A DNA stretch of 64,000 nucleotides from Hybos culiciformis (GCA_964007475.1 OZ023273.1:125659812-125723811), one strand, 5' to 3'. Positions 24,028 to 37,800 are shown, numbered from the stretch's first letter. Numbers and translations: made by a program. The notes: generated from the letters alone by a model not told the origin.

Positions 24028-27000
24028 TTAAAATATTTCCTGTGTATTCGGAATAAAGGCTTCCCAACATTTTATTAACTAAAAAAAGATGATTAATTAA
24101 AAGTTATAAATTATTTTTCAAAGTATAACAAACTATACTTGTTGTTGGTGTGCCATTTGGTTTTCGAAATATCTTTTCATAATGGCTTTGAAATCAGTTA
24201 TTCTAATTTGCATGAAATTATTGATTTCCTCTTTTATTTCAGCAGCTTGATTGAAAAAAGCGGATTATAATTAAGGAAATATTATATACGTATAAGATAT
24301 TATAAGATAACAATAATTTATTTATTTATTGCTTACTATTAACAATGTTTTACTTACATATTTTGTGAAACTCTTCTTGACATCTTTGAGTTTTACATTC
24401 CCACTACAAAATAATATAATTTATAATATTTGGATAAAATTATTAGGAACTATGAATATACCTCTTCAATTTCTTTTTGAATCAGATCAGATCTTTCGTT
24501 TCTTCCATTTATTTCTAATTTGGCCTTATTTTCGCGTCTTTTAGTTAATTGCATTTGGGAATGCTGCCAGTTTTGAAACACTTTAACGCGTTCATGAACA
24601 ACAGCTTTAATAGCATCAAATAAACCCATATAGTCTTTTACATATTCAGATAAAATGAAGAAATCAGAGTTTGCTTGCTCAGATCTCAAAATTTCAATTT
24701 TTTCCTGAAAGAGACATTATTATTATATAAAAATCGGTTTTTTTTTTCAATTGTTATTATTATCCTACTTGAATATCTGCAAGTAAAGACAATGCTCTAG
24801 AAAGGCCAGTATGCTCTTCACAGGTACTGAGTAGGGCTGCAGCCTTCGAAACTGATCCAGTTAATGTTGAAAGTTCCTTTCGATCATTTACTAAGTTTTT
24901 GACGGCAGAATGTAAAGTTTGAATTGTCAAATCAATATTTTCAATTTCAGCAATTTTCTCATCAAACCACTGAAATTAGTTTCAATTATTTATTTAATTT
25001 ATTTATTTATTTGTACTAAATTTTCTATACAAAACAAATATGTACATACATTTTATATAGTGATTTTTAATTAAAGTTCCTGATGTGATTAATTAAAATT
25101 ATTAGTTATAAATAATTTTTCACGTCTTTAAAACATATATTGAAAACGAAATAAGAAGTCAGCGAATTTTGATAATTACATTGTATTTTTTTAATGTTAA
25201 AACGAATTATTTTAAAATTAATCAAAACATATATTAGACATATATTAGTCGAAAAAAAAAAAAAAAAATAAAAAAAATTAAAAATAGGCTTACCGGGTCA
25301 TTTTCATCCATTTTGTATGTGATTTTATTTACTGTTTCACCAAATTTGTTAAAAAATTTCATTACAGTAGCCCCACTTAAAGTTGATGTATTGACTGCAC
25401 GCGGTAGTTCTTTGTCACTTTCAAGAAAATTAATGAAATCTAAATCTTGTCTTAAAGTCTGATGTTGAGCTGTCCTGTTAATGAACCGTTCAAGTGCCGC
25501 TCTACGTATTTCAATCCATTCAGGATTACAGTTTCCGTTGGACTCACTTTGTTGAGGACTCATTTTAACTTTGGTACTTCCAATTATATTTTTAGAAGGC
25601 GCCATTGGTATGATTTTTCCGTTTCTTAAATATTTTGCATTAAGTAATGCATGTAATCCAAGAAAATCACTAAATCTCCTAAATGTGGTGAACTCATTTT
25701 TTTTAAATTTTGGAAGATTTGTCTTAGTGCTAACACTAAATAAAAGAAATAAATTATGCTGTTAAAAAAATTAACACTAAAAAGAGTAAGTATTAAATCT
25801 ATGTACTATGCATTAATGTATGTATTTTTTTTAAATTTATGTACACCTTTATATTGTTATAATTCTAATTAACAAACTAAACGTCTAGGAATATGTAGCT
25901 GAAATTTGGCACACAGATAGATTAGGTAAGGTTGCACGGTCGGAAGGTTTTATGATCTTTTCTTGCACTTAAGCCTGCTAACCCATTATACTACCCTACT
26001 TGGTGGACATTTGTTTTTCCTCACCGGGCCATCCGATTCCTTTTTTTTTTTAATTTTGTTGGTGATTCCTTTTTCCTGAAGTACATTTTGCCTTCGGTCT
26101 TCCTCTCGAGCTCGCCAGGCTACGACAGTATCAAATAGTACCATCTTTATGTTACTGTTTCTAAATCAACTTTTCGGATAGTAAAATGGCAATCCCAAAA
26201 TTTTATCAAATCGAATCTAGGATTTTTAATTAATTTATGTCACCATCTGACATGAAGTACATAAATTCTATATTAGCCACGAAATTTAGAAGAGATATAA
26301 CAGATAAATAAACATGTATAAATAAGAATAAATAATACATGTAATTTTTAAAATAGAAAAAAAAAAATTGATTTATCTACCTAAAAGTTAAATAAGAATT
26401 AAATCCTTCTCCCACTTTTTGAGGATCACCAACTTTAATTTCAATAAAATAATCACCAGATTCATCAGTTAATATATCATCCATTGTAGAATACTCTTCC
26501 TAAAAAATAAATTTATTTCATATTATTAACTTTTTTGAACTAGATAAATGTAAATAATTTCAAATGATATACCTAGCTGCTTAAAACAAAATAAAAATAA
26601 TTACATAGGTATGTTAAGAATTCAAATTTTAAAATATTAAAGGACCTAATGTTAATTAAAAATAAGTGTAAGGTATTATTTTTAAACTATGGTAAGTAGT
26701 TATTTGATTCTTAACAGCACTAACAAAAAATAAGTAAGCCTAAGTAAAAATAGATTACTAGGTAGGTTCGTACTATACATTAGTAAAGTTTCAATTTGTT
26801 AACAACACAAACGAATTGTAAACTCAATTCTAATGTGATTAACAAATAATAAATTCATAATTGCAATGTCTTGTCATTATTCTACGGTAGGGGTCTTTCT
26901 ATCTAAAATCTATCTAAACCTATGGCACAAGTGGTTTTGTAATCAATTGCTTCAGGCAATAAGGCAGGTAGGTTACCAGTTATCTTGATTTATAATTTTT

Positions 27001-27501
27001 ATACAAAAAAGTAAAAAAAACCTTGTTTAGGTAATTAGGTAGGTTTGTTGGCGGATCTAGGTACGTAGTTAGTATTATTCTAAAAAATATTAAATTTTAA
27101 CAGAAATTATGACGGCCCATTGATCTTATCAAAAAAAACATAAAAAAAAATCCCATTAAAAATCATAAAGCTCTAAATAGTAAAACATGTCTTTGTAATG
27201 ACAAAAAAAAATAATACCTAGGTGTTTCATTATTTTGTCTCTCATTTATAGAAAAAAGATTATTTTAATTCTTGTTCTTGTCGTCTTCTCTAGTCTCTTC
27301 TTTACAATTTTAAGATCTAACTTTGAATAAATTCTTCTTTTGTGTATTGATTTGTTGTAGTTGTAGAGATACTTGGGTACTTAATTGAATCTGATTCATT
27401 TTAGATTAGAATTACTACTATAGTTAGTTATATACCTTTTTATTGTTCTCAGAATCAGCATTGATGTCAATATTCGAGAATTCATTTTTCTGTTCCTCCA
27501 T
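24028..27501 (-). CDS. Snx1: Sorting nexin, SNX1/SNX2 type (PX-BAR, retromer-associated)
   Basis: Endosomal PX-BAR protein that binds phosphoinositides and tubulates membranes for retromer/ESCPE sorting (family knowledge). Exons (minus): 27501-27436, 26499-26381, 25735-25294, 24969-24769, 24704-24462, 24403-24358, 24245-24139 and 24078-24028. They total 1275 nt, or 424 aa, phases consistent. Short acidic N-terminus (MEEQKNEFSNIDIN), shorter than in human SNX1/2. PX domain about residues 35-150, with FTTFRRFSDFLGLHALL, IIPMAPSK and RRAALERFINRT. BAR domain about 190-424, including QANSDFFILSEYVKDY and LTKRRENKAKLE. The last exon gives IKCWEAFIPNTQEIF, matching the family's IKYWEAFLPEAKAI end. 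Reading straight on past 24139 would stop at QQQV, hence the extra exon. Vertebrate SNX1 and SNX2 are co-orthologues, so the symbol is nominal. Confidence 0.94.
25736..26380 (-). repeat. Sorting nexin intron 2 with dispersed repeat
   Basis: 645 bp. 25897-25916 repeats the AGCTGAAATTTGGCACACAG word found in the Mcr intron. It is followed by a more GC-rich stretch (about 25925-26165, with CGGTCTTCCTCTCGAGCTCGCC) unlike the surroundings. Probably a transposon-derived insertion. No coding potential is seen. Confidence 0.5.
26500..27435 (-). other. Sorting nexin intron 1
   Basis: 936 bp, AT-rich, with scattered TAGGTAGG/TACCTAGG words at 26758-26770 and 27030-27062. No exon is recognised. Confidence 0.55.
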
Positions 27502-27962
27502 ATTGAAAATTAAACTTTTATTATTATTTTTATAGAAAAAGAAATGTATAAAATTATAGCAGCAAAATTTTTATATTTTTAATGAATCTAAATTACACTG
27601 CACTACACTGCGTTTTTCACCGTTGTTCAACTTTTGACATCATAATATTTTCCAATATGCGAATACGCCCCTTGTCAATCAGAGCTTAATTTTAAATGGA
27701 TAACATTTTAAATAAAAAATAAAGTTGTCTGCTCTACATTGTGGGCAGCTCAAGCTTACTCTACACTGCTTTTAGTTGTTATTTTTCACATCCTTGTTTT
27801 TTTTTTTTTTTTTAATTTTTATTTATGAATTAAAAATTATTAAATTAAAATAATTAATTTAAACAGACCTTATTTTATAGATTTAATATTTTTTGTGTTT
27901 TTTTTTAATATGTGTATTATTACAGAAAAATGTCAAAAAACAACAACAAAATACATTGGTAA
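27502..27962. other. Proximal upstream region of the sorting nexin gene
   Basis: About 460 bp that should hold the promoter and 5' UTR of the minus-strand sorting nexin. It contains a T17-class homopolymer at 27798-27815. No promoter motif could be placed. Confidence 0.4.
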
Positions 27963-28429
27963 TGCCTTGTTCACACTTCGCTAATTTAACATGTTCGAAA
28001 GGAGTTAAACATCTTTGGAAACGATGTTTTTCATATGTTAACATGTTTAGCTCTGTCAGATAAACAATTTCAAATAATACCGGAGATAAGCATAAAGGAA
28101 CTGACGCGCCCAAAAAAGTTAAAATATATGAAGTTGTGTCAAGGTTAAGAACTCGCGCGTCATTTATCTTGAATGTATCTCCACCTTTATAAAATTTCAA
28201 AGTCAAAAATGACATACCAAGTAAAAATTAATGCATACTAAATATTGCCTAACAAAATATTATTCAAAAATTACTCATTCATCCCTGAAAATTAACATGT
28301 TTTTGTAGAAACATGTTGAAGAACGTGTTTCTGTTTTAATTTTTTTACTATGAAAAAACAACATCAAAAACACCAACGGAACATGTTCGTTGTCCGAACA
28401 TGTTAAAATAGCTAGGTGTGAACAAGCTA
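27963..28429. mobile_element. 467-bp PIF/Harbinger-like MITE, divergent relative of the TGCCTTGGACA family
   Basis: Left end TGCCTTGTTCACACTT, right end (complement) TAGCTTGTTCACACCT, flanked by direct TAA at 27960-27962 and 28430-28432. Length nearly equals copy A at 12234. Interior blocks align with that family (GTCAAAAATGACA, ATATTGCCTAACAAAATATT, ACATGTTCGTTGTCCGAACATG). It is therefore a subfamily with changed terminal bases. Confidence 0.72.
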
Positions 28430-28740
28430 TAAATAATAAACTATTTATATAATACGAAATATCATAAAGGAAGTCAGAAGGGCTATTGTTAATATATATA
28501 ATAATAATATAATATGAAAAAATTAACATGATAGCTTTCAAAATAAGATACCCACTTTAAAACAAAAATTCTTATCAGAATTAATAACAAAAATAAAAAC
28601 CATCTTAATAAATATTTCATTGTCGCTTGAAATAACAAACAAATGGTCACTCTACATAAAATATTGCATTATTGGAAAGAAGTTTAAGAATTTATTTTAT
28701 TTTTGTTACAAAACGGCAATAATATTATTTTTATTACCGC

Positions 28741-29110
28741 TGTGTTTAACTGGACGTGACGGACGCGACGGTGACGTTACAAACGTGAGAGACGTTGTGA
28801 TTAAATTTTTTGCAGTTATACTGGACGTCTTCAACGTTGTAAAACTAAAAAGTAAGCTTTGGTAAACAAAACAACTTTCACTACTTTTTTCAAATAAATT
28901 TATTATTTATTCGGGCATTAAAACAGAATGCTTTGATTATCAACGTCCTTAACGTAAAAAGTTAAAATAGATTTAATTTTTTACGTCGTCAACGTCGCGT
29001 CGTTAACGTCAACGTCCAGTTAAACCGTCTCCATACACTTCCATACATTTAATATTTCTTACGTCTTTAACGTCACGTCCGTCGCGTCCGTCGCGTCCAG
29101 TTAAACAGAG
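28741..29110 (-). mobile_element. Intact CGACG-rich TIR transposon copy upstream of AlaRS
   Basis: About 370 bp with terminal inverted repeats TGTTTAACTGGACGTGACGG (left) and its near complement (right, ...CGCGTCCAGTTAAACAGA). Subterminal CGACG/GACGTTAACG words give it many CpGs. It is inverted relative to the copy at 11967. I could not settle the target duplication. It lies about 300 bp upstream of the alanyl-tRNA synthetase start codon. Confidence 0.75.
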
Positions 29111-29406
29111 CTATTAATCTTTAACGTGGCTTTAGGGAAAGTTGGTGCGGATTTGAATTGCGGAATAATATTAAATAAAATATTAGTAATTTATTGATTG
29201 AATTGCACAAATCACTTTGGTGGTATACCTATTTATTATATTATTTATATTAGAAGGATAATTCCGAAATTTAAAACAAGGAAAACTAGAAATATTAAGT
29301 GTTAAAAATTTAATAAGTAAGTCTCACATTACGATTATTTGAAAAATAAAATTTTGTTTGCATTGCAAAAAATAAACTATAATTTTATTTTTTTTAGTTA
29401 GTAATA

Positions 29407-32400
29407 ATGATTTCATCAGAAACTGAGACAATTATGACTGCAAATGAAGTTCGAAAAGCATTTCTTGATTTTTTCAAAGAAAAAAATCACACTTATGTTC
29501 ATTCGTCGTCAACAATTCCGCATGATGATCCGACATTGTTATTTGCCAACGCCGGAATGAATCAATTTAAGCCAATATTTTTGGGAACAGCTGATCCAAA
29601 TAGGTAGGTAAATTATGTAAAATAATTAAACATGAACAGAAAAATTAGTTTTGGTATAAATTAGAACTAACCTAAATGTAGAAAGATCTTGCTTCCTACC
29701 TACCTACAACCAAGTTCTAGTTTTAAAAATTTTAATCGTCGTTTTAAAAAAAAAAAAAAAAAATTTGCTATCGTTTCTTTTGTTTTTTTTAGTGATATGG
29801 CTAAATGGATTCGAACAACAAATACTCAAAAATGTATTCGAGCTGGTGGTAAACATAATGATTTGGATGATGTAGGCAAAGATGTGTATCACCATACGTT
29901 TTTTGAAATGTTAGGCAACTGGTCTTTCGGTGATTATTTTAAAAAAGAGATTTGTACTTGGGCTTGGGAATTTCTAGTTGAAAAAATGAAATTACCCAAA
30001 GATCGTTTATATGTTACTTATTTTGGTGGTGAGAAAAAAGCTGGTTTGGAACCAGACTTGGAGTGTAAACAATTTTGGTTAGATCTAGGTGTTAAGCCGG
30101 AACATGTATTGCCTGGCAATATGAAAGATAATTTTTGGGAAATGGGTGAAACTGGTCCTTGTGGACCTTGCTCGGAGTTGCATTTTGATAGAATCGGTGG
30201 TAGAAGCGTTCCTGAATTAGTGAATATGGACGATCCTGATGTATTAGAAATCTGGAATTTGGTGTTTATCCAATACAATCGAGAACAAGATGGTAGTTTG
30301 AAATTATTACCCAAGAAGCATATTGATTGTGGTATGGGTTTCGAAAGACTGGTTTCAGTTATTCAAAATAAAAGTTCAAATTACGATACTGATATATTTA
30401 TGCCATTATTTGAAGCTATTCAAAAAGGTTCTGGAGCTCCAAAATATCAAGGAAAAGTTGGAGCTGATGATATTAATGACATAGATATGGCTTATCGTGT
30501 CTTAGCAGATCACGCAAGAACTTTAACAATCGCCATTTGTGATGGTGGCATGCCGGATAATACAGGCAGGGGATATGTTTTAAGAAGAATTTTGCGGCGT
30601 GGTGTAAGGTAATAAAAATTGAAATACTTTTTTTTTTGATTCAAGATGAAATTATCATTTATGGTATTTTATCTATCCTTGGCGTTAAATTTTGGTTCGA
30701 ATGCGTTTTTTTTGTCAGCTCTTAATAAAAAAATCTTCAAACATATAGAAACTTAAAATTAATAATTTTTTGTTTTTTTTTTAGATACGCAACGGAAAAA
30801 CTTAATGCTAAACCAGGATTTTTTGGTTCTCTAGTAAATACTGTTGTTGAAGTATTAGGTGATGCTTTTCCTGAGGTTAGAAAGGATCCTCAACACATTA
30901 TTGATGTTATTAATGAAGAGGAGCAACAATTCTTAAAAACATTAGTGCGAGGACGTAACTTACTTAACCGCACAATTGAAAAACTAGGTGAAAAAAAGAT
31001 TATACCAGGTGATGTTGCTTGGCGCTTGTACGATACATATGGTTTTCCGGTCGATTTGACACAGCTAATGGCCGAAGAAAAAAATCTAATTATTGATATG
31101 GATGAATATGAAAAATCCAAACAACATTCTTATATTTTGTCTCAAGGCAAAGGAGAAACTCAGCTTGCAGAAATAAATTTAGACGTCCATGCTATTTCAG
31201 AGTTGCAAGAAAAAGGAGTTTCGCTAACAAATGATTCGGTAAAATATCAATATGAGGCTTCCGATATTCCAACTGCTGAATATAAATTCCAAACATGTAA
31301 TGGCCATGTTGTTGCTTTGCGATATGAGAATAAATTTGTAGATGAGGTAACTTCCGGGCAAAAATGTGGCGTTGTTTTAGATAATACCAATTTTTATGCT
31401 GAAAGTGGTGGACAAATTTACGACCAAGGTGTTTTAGTAAAAGTAAATGATGAATCAACAGAGTTCTTTGTCGATAAAGTCTATAATCGTGGTGGATATA
31501 TTTTACATATTGGTGTGGTAGAGGGGGTATTAAAGGTTGGCGATTTAATGACTTTAAATATCGACACGACACGAAGAAGCTTAACTATGAAAAATCACTC
31601 AGCAACACATTTACTTAATCATTGCCTTTTGCAAGTTCTTGGAAAAGATACCGATCAAAAAGGTAAAAAACATCATTTTATTTATTTTTTATTTTTAAGG
31701 GCAGTTTTTTAAATCACCCTAATCATCTCTGGGTTAATGTAAAAATTATTTTAATTCGCCCGATCACTGACTCACGAAAATCTTTTCTTCAATTTTATTT
31801 TAAAGTTTCATTCGAGTGGACAGGAGAACAGGATTATTGTTAGATTTTAATAATTTTTCTTTATCTCTAAATTATAAAATTAATTTCCAAATAATATCTA
31901 ATGGTTGTTTAATTTTTGTTTTTTAAAGGCTCATTAGTTGTCCCAGAGAAATTAAGATTTGATTTCAGCAGCAAAGGACCACTGACAATTGAACAAGTGC
32001 GTGAGATTGAAAATTTATCAAAAGAAATTGTTTACAAAAATTGCCCGATTTATGCAAAAGAGTCTTCACTAGCAACAGCTAAAACGATAAAAGGCTTACG
32101 TTCCGTCTTTGATGAAGTATATCCGGACCCGGTAAGAGTAATTTCATTTGATGTGCCCGTGGAACAATTAGAAAAGGATCCTCAAAGCGGTAAAGGTGAA
32201 AATACGTCTGTAGAATTCTGCGGTGGGACACATTTGAAGAGATCTGGGCACATAATTGAATTTGTAATTACTAGTGAGGAGGCGATCGCTAAAGGAATTC
32301 GAAGAATTGTTGCACTAACTGGACCAGAAGCCTTAAAGGCTATCAGTAAATGTGAACATTTTGAAAAAGAAATCGATTTATTGAGAAAGCAAATTGAGGA

Positions 32401-32953
32401 AGATAAAAATAATGCACATTCGAAGGAGCATGTGAGAAAGGCAGTTGACTTAACTGAAATGATATCTCAAACAACAATATCTCATGTTAAAAAAGATGAA
32501 ATGAGAAATACATTGAAGTCTTTTAAAAAAACTATTGATGATAAGCAGCGTGCTGCTCAAGGAGCAGTAGCTCATGACGTATCAGAAAAAGCAAAGCAAT
32601 TATGTAAAGAAAATCCAAATGCAGAATTTTTTGTAATGCAATTTGACGCCTTTAATAACACAAAAGCATTGGACGGTGCTTTAAAACAAGTTAAATTATT
32701 GAATCCAGATACAGCTGCTATGTTTTTTTCAGTAGATTCTAGTTCAAAGAAAATATTTTGTTTGTCTTCAGTTCCAAAATCAAAAATTGACAAGGGCTTA
32801 AAAGCTAACGAATGGGTCCAGCATCTTTCAAAGGTTATGAACGGTAAAGGTGGTGGTAAGCCTGAATCAGCACAAGCTTCGGGTACCAATTATGAAAGTG
32901 CGAATGAGATATTGAAAATGGCAGAAGACTTCGTCAAAATCAAGTTAACCTAA
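29407..32953 (+). CDS. AlaRS: Alanyl-tRNA synthetase, cytoplasmic
   Basis: Charges tRNA-Ala in the cytosol. Exons: 29407-29603, 29793-30608, 30785-31662 and 31929-32953. They total 2916 nt, or 971 aa (human 968). A start at M10 (29434) is also possible. A TTTTTTAG just upstream suggests a 5' UTR intron. Class II aminoacylation core: [56 protein letters not shown], then [17 protein letters not shown] and DTDIFMPLF. The tRNA-recognition region ends with [14 protein letters not shown]. The editing domain carries HSATH (His609/613) and CGGTH (Cys728/His732) as zinc/editing ligands. The C-Ala region ends with [16 protein letters not shown]. All catalytic and editing motifs are intact. It is convergent with the PP2A subunit gene. 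Confidence 0.97.
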
Positions 32954-34824
32954 TATTATAAACAAACTAAAATATAAAGAAAAATTTACTTGATTTTTTG
33001 GCTTTGTAATAATAAATTAACATTGTTTTTTTATACTTTTTTTATATCACATTAGCCTTGTTAGATTATTACATTACCAATTTTTTAATTATTAAAATGG
33101 CGTACTGATACTTCTTTTAAACGTTGTTTTTCTGTTTTTAGTTAAATGTGGATAAATCATTTTCAATATTTTTGAAACAATGAGAATTGCTTATTTTGTG
33201 CATCAATATTATTTCTTTTTCCTTCTTTTAAAATTGATTATGCGGACAATAAAAAAATCTATCTGCTAAAGCTTAATTTGATTTTGAATAATAATAATGC
33301 AATATCGTTGCCTTTTCTCTAGAATAAATGAATATAATTTTCATTGAAAGGAAATAGTACGCTCTTGATTGCTCTTGATAAAATAATTTTCTAAATTAAA
33401 ATTGATGACAATTTATTTCTTGATATTTATTAAAATTATTTTTATTTTGTGTTTAGTTATTATAAATCAAACATTTTTAATTATGATTTTATGGTAATCC
33501 TTAAATTATAAGCATTGTGTATGAATTATTCTCCATTTTTGAAAGGATTTATTTGAGCTGAGGCGTTGTTATTATCCGTGTTTATGCTAAAAAGAAAACG
33601 AATTATTTTACTTAATTTTGTTTTTGTAATATCTTATTTTTTTTTGTGATACAGTAAAAAGATCAAAATTTTTCATAACTGATGATACAGTAAAAATCAA
33701 ATTTTGTAATAAGTTCATGAACATAAAGATAAAAACGTTGAAACTTTAAAGGATAAACTATTTAGTACAAAAAATTTCTAAATACAATACTAATCCTATT
33801 CTTAAATTATATTTTGGTTACATTTCGATGAAATTCATTGAATGAATATTCATTATCGATCTATATTTTCACTCGAATCAGTAAGGAATCTAAAATAGGA
33901 TTTTCGGTAGATTTTTATGATCGACTGTCATCCATCCGTTTGTCTGTTGTAAACATTTTGAACTTAATGGGCGTTGTCTGTTAATATAATTTCTTTTTTT
34001 CAAACTTTAAAAATTGAAATATTTTATGATATTTAGTTAGTAATATAAATGAATCTTTGAACTAAAAATAGATGGTTTTTATGGAAAAACTTCAATTACA
34101 TGCATTCAATCTTATGAAATTTAAAAATATTATCAACAAAAAAGTTTTCCATTCAAATTTTTACGTTTCTAAATAGCAATATTATATTACAGAAGGTATT
34201 CACAATAAAGTTAATCTTGATTTATGGGCTGGGTGCATAATCTCAACATTGACATTACATACCAATTATTGAAAATACCTAGCCTTGCTTGTGCAAATAA
34301 TTTTGATGGATGTGATTTCAGTAGTAAAAATAATTTTTTAGCTAAGATATGTTCTTATAATATATCCCAATATTTATCCTTTATGATAAAATTAACAATT
34401 CAAAGAATTTAAAATATAAGAAAATTAGAATTTTAGTAAGTTGTAGGATTAAAAGAAAATTTGTGAAAGATATGTTTATAAAACAAATTAACCACCACCA
34501 ATTTCGCATAATCACAAAGTAAAATCTACCAAAACAGTAACATTAGCATGTGGGCATCGGCTAGTTGAAGTTTCAAAAAATGTAGAAATGTTTTTTTTAG
34601 CTGCACTGAAACATCTTAGTAAACGTTTTTGAGATACAAATTTTTTTTTTTTCCTTGAGAATTAGAAATTCGTTCAGAAATTCATCACTGAGCTTTGAAT
34701 AGCTATGTAAATTGTCGAAACGAATTATGACAATTAAATTATATCCATGGTAATGAAACATTTAAAAAAAAACTAGGTTCACGCTACTTAAAAATTAGAA
34801 AGAATTCTACAGGGAAACAAAGAA
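32954..34824. other. Intergenic region between AlaRS and PP2A-A (convergent 3' ends)
   Basis: About 1.9 kb of AT-rich DNA, with AATAAA at about 33009 serving AlaRS. No further gene, RNA or recognisable transposon is seen. Confidence 0.5.
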
Positions 34825-37800
34825 CTAACTGGAAAAAACAAATAAATCAATTCCAACATCATTTTTTTCTTCTTCTGCTTCAGACGGTTTAGAAAGCCAT
34901 AATTCATTATTGCCAAAAATGTCTAAAGCTAATTCTAGATAAATAGCAAAATTTACATAAGAAAAAATAATAAAAATAAAAAAATTAATAATTTTGTTTT
35001 ATAATTTTTTTTTTATCAAAATACCTGCTGCAATGCCAGCTATAGCCTCAGAGGCGAAATGCTTAACGTCCACATCACTGTCAACATTCAATTTATCTAA
35101 TGCCGGTTTTACTTGAGAATCCATTGCGGTAGTTTCCAAAAATGGATAAATTTTCTGAAGTGTTTTAGCCACATTGAAACGAACATTTGCAACTGGATCA
35201 GACGCCAAAAGTAAAACTGTCGGCAACAGTAATCGTGTTGTTATTTCTGCTCCACAAACTTCCGCCAAAACATTGATACAAAACAAGCAAGTCATTCCTA
35301 AAATAAAATAATATGTTAGATTTCTAATTATTATTTTTTATCTCAATGATTTAAAATTTTTTACTTGATAATATTTTTTTTAATTTTGAGAAATAATTGG
35401 GATACTTTTTAAAATAGCATGATTTTTTCTCTTACAATTTGTTGAATAATTAACTTTTATTGAATTTTTAAATTGTGTTCAAAAGTTTTAAATTAATTTT
35501 TATGTCTAGTGGAACATTATTATTAAAAAATTTAAAATGTAAAATTTAATAAAATATTATTGACTCACTGTGCAAATAGTTTTTATTTCTCGACATAACT
35601 AAAATCATTGGAATTATAGCTTGTTCAGCCCATCCTGCTCCGAATTGTTCAACAAGTTTTTTCATATTTAATGTGGCAGCCTCTCTTATAGCGTAAACAT
35701 GGTCATTTAGCCACCCCATGCAAAGTCCACGTAACTTTTGATCAAAAAATTCTTGTCCTAATTGTCCAGCTAACGCAGGCATATATTCAATGATAGCCAA
35801 ACGAACACGCCATTTAGAATCTTCAGCTAATTCAACAATTGCCGGTAGCAAAGATTGTGATAATTGTTGTATGCCAATGACATCATTAACACAATCCAAA
35901 TTTGAAATTATATTTAAACGTACTTCTGGACATTCATCTTTTAATTGTACCAAAAATAATGGTAATAAATGTTCGACGGTATTATATGCACCTAACATTG
36001 GACTTAATCCCATAATTACTGATGCTAGAGCTGATTTAACGTGCTGATTTGGATCTGCTACCAATTCTTTAACATACGGCAAAATAGAAGACATTATAAT
36101 TTGAACTTGATTAGCTTTGTCCAAATTGGAGCAAAAATCTTTAACTTTAGTCGCAACAGCAGCACGTACTTCCGCTTCGGCATCCTTTAATAAATACTGT
36201 AATGAAATGTTATTTAATTTTAATGATATTAAATAAGTTATTAAGCAATGTTACGTTAAGGTTCCAAATTTTTTTACCTGAAAAGCTGGAACTAAATCCG
36301 TTTTTGTAATTTCTGGTCCAACTGCCTTTTGTAGATCGACGAATTTCTCAGCAACCATATAACGTACACGCCATGATGAATCACTAGCACATTGTCTTAA
36401 AGTTGGCATTACAAGTTGTTCAACATCTTCCTGACCCAATAATTGAGCAATGCTTACACATGCTTCAACTGCCAATAATCGTACAGAATCCTGATCATCT
36501 TGTGCCAATTGGACAAAATTTGGTATCAAATCTGATTTTAGAAATTCTACTTCAACAACTTTTGCGAATTCACCTAATTTACTTGCTGCTGCACGTCGAA
36601 CCATTGGTGTATCATCTTGGCACAATTTTTTAAAATTTGCTCTCAACTCAGCTTTAACAGGTTGAGAAACCCGTGGATAACAAACTGAAAATAAACCACA
36701 CGCTGAAGTGCGAGAAGTAAACCAGTCGCCTGAAACCAAACGTTGCAGTGTTGGTACGACATGTACTTCCAAATCAGAAGCACTGTGTTCGGCTGCAACA
36801 GTTCTCAGAGATTCTACAGCTTTATCCCGTACAACGGTTTCTTCCACTGTTGCCAAACTTTCAAGTGGTGGTATCAAATACATTGCATAATCAGGTCCAC
36901 CAACTAAGCTCGTAAAATTTCCCAATTGTTCGGCCAATGCTAATAGAACTTCATCTTCATCATAAATAGTTTCAGTCAAAAATGGTATTAATTCTGAACG
37001 TGTGCGCTCCTCTCCAAGAGCTAATGCAATAGTGGATAATTTTTTGATTGAATTTAGTCTCAACTGAAAAGAAAAAAAAAATCAATTGTTAAACACTTTG
37101 ATCATACCTAGCTTCACTCCGTATGTTTGATAATTACTCCCTACAACCTACCTATACCTTAAATTTAAGCCACGATATCCATTTTACTAAAAATAACAAA
37201 CACAACTTTTGAAGAAAAATATTGAGCTTTTTTGTTTACATATTGAATATTCAATGACAGAAGAAAAAAAATTTAACAAATAAAATTTAATTGGTTTTAC
37301 AAAACTTAGCACTTTTTATATATAAAACTTAGCTCAATATTGTCTTACGATGTCTTCAAAATGATATTTTTGTACCATCGTAGGAATAAATTTTCATAAA
37401 TCAATATTACAAAAAAAAAAATCGAAGATCAATTCTAACGTCAACAAAAAATGCAATGTTGCTAGAGGTCTTGAATTTCATTTTTACATTTGGATAGGAT
37501 TTCCAAAAAATTATGTAGGTAGGTGTAGGTACCTACTAACCTAATTCTCACTTACCTAAACTATAATTTTTATTTTAAAATATTTTTTCTACATAAGTAT
37601 AAATATTCGATTTCACTTAATCAAGGTATACCTATCTCGGTTCCTATTTATTAAATTGTAACTTTTGGTGGTATGACTTTGATATTTAACTTAAATATAA
37701 ATATTTTTAAGTTTACGAGGTACCTACCTACCTATCTACTTAAATGAAAATTGTTTTTCGGTTAGACTAGCTGGAACAGTTCTGCTAGAACACCTGGGTG

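Noticed and set aside
24125..24139. Stop codon directly after QQQ in the sorting nexin
   Set aside because: A GTATAG donor lies there, and a further exon at 24078-24028 encodes the conserved IKxWEAFxP family end in the right phase.
28275..28865. Open frames between 28275 and 28865 as genes
   Set aside because: They overlap the ends of the two transposons upstream of AlaRS and show no family similarity.
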